A stretch of DNA of 64,000 nucleotides from Parastagonospora avenae f. sp. tritici 18332-5 (taxonomy: Eukaryota > Ascomycota > Dothideomycetes > Pleosporales > Phaeosphaeriaceae): NCBI GenBank assembly GCA_022559985.1, contig JAFJTR010000002.1, positions 744,001-808,000 of the forward strand, in the 5' to 3' direction. A program made the position numbers and the translations under genes. Numbering within the stretch: the stretch's first letter is position 1; every line of letters begins with the position of its first letter. The notes under the pieces were generated by a model that had not been told where the DNA came from, ran no database searches, and saw nothing but the letters and a program-made list of their open reading frames with translations. Positions 56,439-64,000 of this stretch are shown here, one piece after another.

Positions 56439-59292
56439 ATGAGTGACTCAAAAGCCACTCGTGGCAAAGGCTCCAAGGAGAAGTGAGTTGGAATGGAAGG
56501 ATTCAGCGCGATTATATGCTGAACCGAAGACTAGGACTACTCAAGCGGGGGTAGAATCCCCCTCTTCACCCATAGAGTCTTCGCCGCTATCAACACCGAT
56601 TTCTGATGAAGGTCTTGACGCAGTCGAGGCTTCTCAGATAGTCGGCGCCCAGACTCTGGCCCGTGAGAATATGCGCGGAGTCGTGGATAGTGGTAGCAGC
56701 GGCCTTGATGCAAGCCACGCAGTTTATGCTGATGAAGAATCCTCAGGCGATGAAGTCGATCCATCGTTTGCATGCCCCGACTGCGACAAGACGTACAACA
56801 GTGCGAGATCTTTGAAAGTAAGCGACGCTATTTCACAGTTGCACCCACCCACTGACGCCATTGCAGCGCCATATCACCGACAAGAAGGCAGTCTGCTACA
56901 AAAATCGCGAGAACGACGATGGCACCAGATGGTCTTGCCCCCGTTGCCACGCATACATGAACATTAAATTCTCGGTCATCGTAAGTCGAATCATCAGAAA
57001 CATTGATGACTACCTCATTCTAACACTTGCTCCAGCGCCATATTCGAGACACGTGCTGGAAGATCTGCGACGAGTGCTGCGAGGCTGACAGCGCTGAATG
57101 TGACGGCCACAATGCAGAAGGGAATTGTGCTACGTGCGAGCAAGCTGGCAAGAATTGTACTAAACACGAAGGGCCCATTACAGATTGCGTGCCGATGCTC
57201 CTCACTGGCTCCCCGGTCAAGCCAGCTAAGGCCATCAGCAGGGTCAAGTCCGCGCTTGCTTCGCGTGCTAAAGGCCGGAAGCGCAAAGCAGTCATTTCGC
57301 CTATTGCCAGCCCGGAATCGAAGCCTAGGGCCAAACGCGAGGCGAGGAGTGCAAAGAAGGGTCAGTCTGTCTTTGGCAGTGCTCCCACAAAGGTTGAAGA
57401 ACAAACCGGTGAGTCTCATAATCACAAACCAAGTACTATCCGGGGATGTACCGCGAAGTCATGCGTTTAGCAGCTTCACAAGAGAGACCATTGCTCCCAA
57501 ACAGAATTGATTTGCTGACGTATCACAAGAAGATATCAAAGACACTAAGAATTCAATGACCGGAAACATTCGCCATCGCTTTCCGCTTCCTCAGCAGACC
57601 GCCGATGCTCCATCGAGGGACTTTCTGAGGCATAACCCGCAACCACAAGCACCAATGGGTGGCGCCGTAAAGCATCCTCCCGAAGGTGATGCGGCTCAAA
57701 ATATCCTTGCTCCTGGATCGCAAGGTTCAGGCATGCTTCTACCTATGCTCGGTCGTACGCAGCTCGGTATGCCTACTTTCACGCCATACTCTCAGCAGTC
57801 CACACACGAGATGATACAGCGTCAAGTTCAGGCCGCTCGAAACATGAATCTGGATCCGAAATACCCAAGCAACTATGGCAATAGCATGATGTACTCTGCC
57901 TCTACCAGTTCAGATATGCGTACAAGTGCGAATCTTGGACAAGGCGGCTGGGCTCCAACACAGCCACACAGTTCTGTGCAAAACAGCGGTCGTCCTGGCC
58001 TGCCTTTCGTCGTCACGAAAGATTTCGCGCCACGTCGAGGTTTTCAGATGCCCAGCATCAGCGCAGCTGGACTGGACGTACCTTCTGGAGAGCAGATGAC
58101 TTTCGAAGACCACATGCGTCTCTCAGCTCCTGGTTCGCGTGTATCATCTCGCCAGCCTTCAGTCTCGGATGGAGGTCCTTCAGCTCCTGTATCGCGAGTT
58201 ACGTCACGTCAGACATCGCGCCAGTCGTCTCGAGAACACTTGCGCTTGTCGCTGAACAGCAATGTTTCAAGACCAACCGAAGGCAGCAGCAACGGCAATG
58301 GTGAAGACTTCGATCGTCTCATAGTAAAGCTGCCCATGCCCCAAGAGCTCAAACAAAAGGTACAATGCCATGGTCTTCGCTGTTCAACGAAAACTAACGA
58401 GAACTCATAGCTTTTCTTCGAGCCCATCGACCAAGCCGGCTACCCAGGCAACCCCATCATCCGCTTGCGTATCCACAGCAACACGTACGATATCCATGAC
58501 ACCCCAATCTTCTCCATCCTCACCATGCGCAAGCACGACTTCTTTGGCCCTCGCCTCGAATACTACTGCACCCAGCGCGGCAAGCGCTACGGCACTGACT
58601 GGAAGTTCATCTTCAAGTACCCAGCTCCTACGCCCGTCAACCCTGCCCGCGAGAAGTTCTTCGACCTCAAGTACAACATGAAGCCCGCCGGCTGCCGCGA
58701 TAAAGACTACCCAGGCTGCTCGATGCGTGACGGTGACACGCTGGTGGTGGTCACTCGTCGCGCCAGCAGTGCGTCTGGCGACAACGACGCCGAACTGGGC
58801 ATGCAAATTGAATGTCAGCGCATCTGCATCCAGAACGGCGAGACGGAAATCTGGCAAGTCCCAGACATCAACAGCGAGTGGTACCGCAATGCGGACGCGG
58901 ACCTTGCCAACACGCGACGCGACCTAGCCTTGTACCACAACGAGCTGGTGCAGCTGCGCGCCATACAGGCACACCGTGAGAATGTGATTACGGGGCTCCA
59001 AGCACAGAACATGCAGCTCAAGGGCGAGATTGAGATGTTGAGACAAGGTCGATTGCCGTATGCTGCTGCTCCGCCGCAGTATAGTGAGCAGGATCAGTAT
59101 GCGCGTTATGGCGGACAAGTCAATGGTCCTCCTCAGCCTCATGGTCTGTTTGGCGGTCATGCGCAGACTCGTTCAGGCTTCCCTCCGGGCTCGGTGGCCA
59201 ACTTTCTTCAGGCGCAGAACTTTGCAGATGCGAGGCGTCGCGCGGCGGTCAGTGGTGCGGCGGACCAGGTTGGCGCTGAGCAAGGGGAGTAG
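56439..59292 (+). CDS. multi-zinc-finger protein with C-terminal conserved domain
   Basis: Six exons, 56439-56482, 56535-56817, 56867-56980, 57036-57408, 57530-58359 and 58411-59292, join in phase to give 841 residues (start MSDSKATRGKGSKEK). A finger of the C-x2-C...H...C kind is FACPDCDKTYNSARSLKRHI. A second starts WSCPRCHAYM and ends RHIRDTC. A third Cys-rich cluster, CDECCEADSAEC to CATCEQAGKNC, resembles a Zn2Cys6 end. Basic patches (GRKRKAV, KPRAKREARS) suggest nuclear import. A Gln/Pro/Ser-rich middle is followed by a compact domain, FFEPIDQAGYPGNPIIRLRI to MRDGDTLVVVTRRA, then a coiled coil and a Gly/Gln-rich end. Probably a transcription-related protein. I do not recognise the C-terminal domain. 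Confidence 0.85.
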
Positions 59293-59611
59293 GCGTGTGC
59301 TCTTGTTCGGTGAGGGCTGGAGTGTCTCAGTAAGATCTTGTGATGTATTGCTCTCACTGCGGTGACATGGCCAAACGAAAAGATTGCGGAACGACGCAGG
59401 AAATGATTGGATAGATGGTGTAAACAGCGTCTCTTCGTGGATTTGTACGTGTACAACAACTTCGCAGCCGCGTAACTTTACACACAAATAAATGAGTACA
59501 AACGTACGAATAAAATTACTTGTTCAAAGCGAATTTGCTTTTTCCGTGAACCGCCATCACCTGCTCATCAGTACTGTAAGGCCCTGCAAGGATTATATGT
59601 TCCTAAATAGA
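59293..59611. other. intergenic between zinc-finger gene and retrotransposon
   Basis: 319 bases, the 3' flank of the zinc-finger gene. The last five bases (ATAGA, 59607-59611) are the candidate left target duplication of the retrotransposon. Confidence 0.6.
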
Positions 59612-59753
59612 TGTCAACAAGTGTGAGGAGGTTGAGGAAGAAGTTGGTTGATTGATAGAAACTATCGTAGAGAGCGAATATATATCCTCCTGTTACATAA
59701 GCAGTAATGAAACGCACTACTCCTGAGTAGGCGTACCCTCGTAGATGCTGACA
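59612..59753 (-). repeat. 3' LTR of copia-type element
   Basis: 142 bp with TGTCA...TGACA ends. It is the 3' LTR of the minus-strand element and matches the solo LTR at 25447-25588. A polypurine tract (minus-strand GAGGGGG, about 59754-59763) directly precedes it in element orientation. Confidence 0.93.
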
Positions 59754-59789
59754 CACCCCCTCAGCTGCAGTGAATCGAACAAAGCTGGA

Positions 59790-62700
59790 CTATAGCTGAT
59801 ACAGAGAGTGAGAGGCCTCCTCACCCCCTGAGTGTCCTCGGAGTTGATCACTGATATCGATAAGGCCTAGCTGCTCTACGAAGGTAGAGTGCTTCTGGCT
59901 ACTGAGGGACTTGGTGAGGCCGTCGGCTGGCATCTGGTTTGTAGCCATCCAGCTGACTTGAAGCTGGCCAGCTTCTGCCTCCTGGAGTAGCCACATTTGA
60001 TGAGTATCCACGTGCCTTATCTTTGTGTTAAGCCGATTCTCTGCCTTGTTAATAATCCCAACTGTCTGCTGATTATCGCAGAAGAGGGTAGGTTGAATAC
60101 CTAGCTCAAAATTGACTTGTTTGAACAGCCTCTTCCACCAGATAAGCTCACTGCCTGCTAGTGAGAGTGCAAGTAGCTCTGCTTCTGTGGTTGACTTAGT
60201 GACTGATCGCTGAACAGTAGCCTTCCAATCGATCGGTAGACCGTATAGGCTGAATAGATAACCTTGAGAGCTTTTCCTCTCAGGGTCATCTGCAAACGCT
60301 GCATCTGAGGCGCCATAAAATATCAGCTCATCTCCTGCCTCCTGAGGCTTCGTGAAATAATAGCTGTTCTGTGGTGTATCTCCTGAGGCGCTGATCGCGA
60401 GATGCTTCGTTCTGAGCAGGCATCGCCACACCTGATACGCGGCGCTAAGGTGCTTCTGGCCTGGATTCTGGAGGTGCTTCGCGAGTACTGAATGAGCTCT
60501 CGCCACATCAGGGCGAGTAAACGTCGATATATAGGCAAGCGAGCCTACGAGCTGCTGATACGTCCTTGTTCGTTGATCATCCTGAGGCTCGCTGCTTGCC
60601 TCTAGATACTCCTCAGCCAGTGGAGCTCCTGTTGCTCGATTACTGGGCTTGATATCAAATTTGGAGATGACCTTGTCAATGAACGAGTCTTGAATCAGAT
60701 AGATCTTTCTCTTAGGCTTATCCCTTAGTACACGGATTCTAAGGAACCAGCGCAGCTCTCCGAGAGATCTGATCTCATATTCCTTCTTGAGCTCCTGCTC
60801 GAACTGCAGGTGATGCGATAGATGAGATGGATGTACAAGGACGACGATATCGTCAACGTAGAAGAATACAATAAGCCTATCATTCGTAAAGAGGCACTGC
60901 ACCCCCTCAACTAGCTTGAGACCTAGCTTCTTCAGGGTCTTCTTAAGATGCTCATACCAGAGCAGAGGTGCGTCTTTCAGACCATATAGCGCTCGCTTGA
61001 GCTCAAGAAGCTTCCCTAGATCCTGGGAGAATCCCTCAGGGGATCGAGCATATAGCTTTCGATCGAGAGGCGCATTAAGGAAGGCGTTCAGGACATCGTA
61101 TTGGTAGGCAACTAGGCCAAACGCAGCAGCGATTGCCATCAAAAACCTGAACACTCGAGCAGCTAGTGTCGCCGCGTACGTATCGCCCCAGTCATCCTGG
61201 AGATCTCCTCGTACTACTAGCCTCGCCTTGTGCTTGTAGAGATACCCATCCTCGTCGAATTTGTACGAGAAGAGCCACATCAAAGGCAGTATCTCCTCTA
61301 GCACTTCCTCCTCTCTCGCTGATGTCAAGGCAAAGCAGCCTTTGATAAAGCAGCTATCGAGCTCAAGTTCCGCCGCCTGGGCAAACTCCTGGTGAAATAG
61401 GTGATTCTGCAGGTCCTTCCATCGCTTTGGTGGCTGAGGCAGTTGCTCGCGATGCAGCCTCTGCTTTAGCGGATCTCTCAATGAGTTCATGAACGAGGTT
61501 ACATAGACTCCTGGTAACCCCCTTGTTCTCCTCCCAGAGATGATATTCCCCTGATTAAGCTGACTGTTGATCTTATCCCTTCTGGGAACGTTGTTGCTTA
61601 CTCGATCAGGTGCTTCTTGATCTTCTGCTATCGGCTGCCAACCTCGAGGCATGGGCATATCTAGTATATCCTGAGTTTGATCCATCTCCGAGTCCAGATT
61701 CCCTGGCTCTGGTGTAGCCTCGGGGCTTGGTAGACCTTGGTATCCCTTGCTGGAATCTCGATGTACTTTCTCCTGCTGTCGGAGCTCATCGATCAACTGA
61801 TTCTCAGCTTCATCAGCCTCTTCGATCTCCTCGATCGCTGGTTGAGTCGGCAGGTGGAGGGCCTGCTCGACCTCCTCATCTGATGCAGGTAGATCCTCGA
61901 TATCTAGCACAGTAACAAGCTGCCTGAGCGTTCTCTCATCAGGATAGCTCTCCTGTCCTGATTCTCCTGGACGCATGAACACAGCGTCTCTTGTCCTGAT
62001 TACCCTGCTCAGTGTAGGCATCCAGATCCTGTAGATATTGGTCGAGTCATAGCCAACAAGCTGCCCTATGAGGGCTCTCGATTCGAGCTTATCTCCTCGC
62101 TTGAGGGCGTGGTTGAGCGTGTACGCTCTAGCTCCTATCTCACTGAGATGAGCTAGAGCAGGCTTGACTCCATGTACTACCTCAAAGGGAGTCCTCCAGG
62201 CAAGAGCCTTGACAGGAGTCCTGTTCAGCAGGTATATCGCTGTCATTACACACTCGTTCGAAAGCTCCTTTGGCAGTCTAGCTTCGATCCTGATGGCTCG
62301 CGCTCGTATGATGATCATCGCTCCAGCTCTTTCTGTACCGCCGTTCTGCTCCTCAGTATATGGAGCTCGAGGATTAATTGCGATTCCGAGATCCCTGAGT
62401 AGCTCGTACAGAGCCGAGTATCCTCGCTCACTATCAAGTCTAATAACTATCACTACTTGATTGAATTGCCGCTGGATCTTAGCAAGCAGGCGCTTGACTG
62501 CTTGCTTAAGTGTAGGTCCTGATTTATCAGATAGGCAGATACCCTTATGCCACTTCGTGTTCTGATCTACTGCATGGAGCAGCCATTGGTCTCCATTATA
62601 GCACCGATCTCCTCGCTCCTGGAGTTGAATGAGATCTATTCCAATGCGATAGAATGGCCGTGTAGCTACATCCTGAGGCGCACGCCTGCTGATGAGCTTG

Positions 62701-64000
62701 TGAAGCTTTGCCTTGATGCAAACCTCGCAATCCTTCCACGACGGTGATCGCTGATCCTCCTGAGCTATTCTCATCCCCTCAGCGTTGTGAGGAAGATGAG
62801 AGATCGCCTCATAGCTCGCATGACCGAGGAGCCTATGAGCGCGCTCACTGCTCAGTTCTAGAGGCTTCTTCTCCTTGTACGAGGGCTTGGATCGATATCC
62901 TGATACTGCTGCCGCTGCTATGGCCCTCGGAGGTGGACGCGCCTTCTCGTCAGCATCGATCAACCAGTGACCGTCCATATACTCGAGGTAGCACACAGGA
63001 TTTGAAGGCAGTCGCTGATACAGGCAATTCCTTCCTGAGTCAAAGTGGATGTCTAGGCTCCTACAGCGTGATAGACCTAATACGTTTGTGAAGAATCCTG
63101 GGATATAGGCCACATAGGTAAGCTTGAATGACTGCCTTCCTGATGGCGTATCAACTTGCAGCTCTACCTCGCCCCATTCTTCAATCTGAAGTAGCTGGCC
63201 TCCTGCATACACGCACTCTCCTTGCTGAGCTTGAGCCGTCGTTCTCCATCCAAACCATCTCGAGTTTGCCACATGAGTATTCGAGCCTGGATCAAGTATC
63301 CATCGATTAATGAGAGGCGGCTGATCCTCAGCCTTCGATGTGATCGCGGTCTGGAGTACTGCATGCGAGCTTAAATTACTCGCTGCTTGAGGCTTCCCAT
63401 CATCATGCAGACCTCCCTGTTTCTGAGTCTGATCCTTGAGCCGCGCTTCTACTCGCTGCAGTATGGAGGCCTTGAGTGATTGTTCAGCTCTGACCTCATC
63501 AAACCTCCTGATAATCTGCTGATCAGGCTGCCAGTCAGGGCGCCTTCGAGCGTGGTTGACGTATGGGCAGTCTTGAAACTTGTGTTGGTCTCCACACAGG
63601 CACTGCGGCAGAGCTTGATTCTTGCCTTTGTTCTTCGCCTGACTACCTTGTCTTTGGGCTCCTTGGGCTCCTTGGGCTCCTTGGGCTCCTTGGACTCCTT
63701 GGGCTCCTTGAGCTGGATACTGCTCTGCAACACCGAGTGTAGCAAAGCTGCCAAGGTTTGAGGCTATAGGTCGAATGCGCCGATAGTAGGACTGATACTC
63801 GGCTACGAGGTCGGATATCCCTGTGAACTCCGTTTCAGCTTAATCTTTCTGTATAAGTTCAGTCAACTGCTGGGTTGACCAGCTCTCATCAAGACTTCTG
63901 ACTGCTCGGATGAAGTCCTCTTGGGCTCGGTTCCCTGCAACCTCAGGTAGAGTTGCCTCCTTCATCAGCCGTGTCGTCTCAAGCCAATCCTTAAACCAGC
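59790..64000 (-). CDS. copia gag-pol polyprotein (5' end outside window)
   Basis: The frame runs from the window end to the stop at 59790, with a single in-frame TAA at 63840-63842. Visible domains in order are a gag end, a Gln/Gly/Ala tandem stretch, a zinc knuckle CLCGDQHKFQDC, and a protease motif WILDPGSNTHVAN (DPG instead of the usual DSG). The integrase has HRLLGHASYEAI...CEVC, GIDLIQ, RLDSERGY and EEQNGGTERAG. The reverse transcriptase has YQYDVLNAFLNAPLDRKLY and the catalytic FYVDDIVVL. The RNase H has FYGASDAAFADD, STTEAELLALS and KIRHVDTHQMWL. From the stop at 63842 down to 59790 it is uninterrupted. The TAA could come from a CAA by one C-to-T change, which is the kind of change RIP makes. 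Confidence 0.93.
63654..63712 (-). repeat. 9-bp tandem repeat within gag
   Basis: About six to seven copies of TTGGGCTCC on the plus strand, coding for AQG/VQG tripeptides on the minus strand, just before the zinc knuckle. Confidence 0.85.

Larger units (their letters stand above)
59612..64000 (-). mobile_element. Ty1/copia LTR retrotransposon, cut by the window end
   Basis: The element runs on the minus strand: 3' LTR at 59612-59753, polypurine tract, then a long gag-pol frame to the end of the window. The domain order is gag, zinc knuckle, protease, integrase, reverse transcriptase, RNase H. Integrase before reverse transcriptase defines the copia superfamily. The 5' LTR and primer-binding site lie outside. 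The pol part is free of stops, so the insertion is young, yet the gag part has one in-frame stop. Confidence 0.95.

Noticed and set aside
1..64000. tRNA, rRNA, CRISPR arrays and bacterial-type operons
   Set aside because: No T-loop/anticodon pattern or regular spaced repeats were seen by eye, and gene structure is clearly eukaryotic. A tRNA scan could still find a gene I missed.

Overview
The window looks like nuclear DNA of a filamentous ascomycete, most probably a Dothideomycete close to the Pleosporales. Genes are split by short GT-AG introns of about 46-95 nt, often with a CTGAC/CTAAC-type branch site. Families typical of such fungi are present: HET-domain proteins, Dal5-type MFS permeases, a fungal rhodopsin-domain membrane protein, small secreted cysteine-rich proteins and a DUF1996 protein. 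The taxonomic placement is inference from gene content. I joined exons by eye and checked that reading phases agree across each junction.

Left part (1-8.5 kb): the 3' end of an RRM-like protein, a triple CCCH zinc-finger protein, a Frm2/Hbn1-like nitroreductase with a doubtful exon 1/2 junction, a 3-hydroxyacyl-CoA dehydratase (Phs1 type) and a HET-domain protein. From 8.5 to 12.3 kb there is a gene-poor stretch with dispersed and tandem degenerate repeats. From 12.3 to 18.6 kb a Pex26-like peroxisomal tail-anchored protein and a PARN/CAF1-type poly(A) ribonuclease are divergently transcribed, followed by an MFS permease.

Middle part (18.6-40.8 kb): a 39-residue metallothionein-like gene with its own TATA box and 5'-UTR intron, two short-chain dehydrogenases, a 142-bp solo LTR with a perfect target duplication, a 75-residue small surface or secreted protein, a second MFS permease, a rhodopsin-domain membrane protein, a class A flavin monooxygenase, a secreted cysteine-containing protein, a second HET protein and an alpha/beta hydrolase with a frame break.

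Right part (41.3-64 kb): coronin, two unrecognised proteins, a PEX11-like protein with a LEA-like N-terminal extension, an amidase with an extra C-terminal region, a DUF1996 secreted protein, an 89-residue ten-cysteine secreted protein, a decayed paralogue of the secreted protein at 35.5-36.5 kb, a long multi-zinc-finger protein, and the 3' part of a minus-strand Ty1/copia retrotransposon whose LTR matches the solo LTR at 25.4 kb.

The window is not one pathway cluster. It mixes housekeeping genes (PARN, coronin, dehydratase, peroxins) with accessory genes (secreted proteins, HET proteins, permeases, oxidoreductases) and transposon debris. I saw no tRNA, rRNA or CRISPR, and no polyketide or non-ribosomal peptide synthase. 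No wholly new system is evident. The most distinctive items are the metallothionein-like gene, the live/decayed pair of secreted paralogues, the LEA-PEX11 arrangement and the repeat families.
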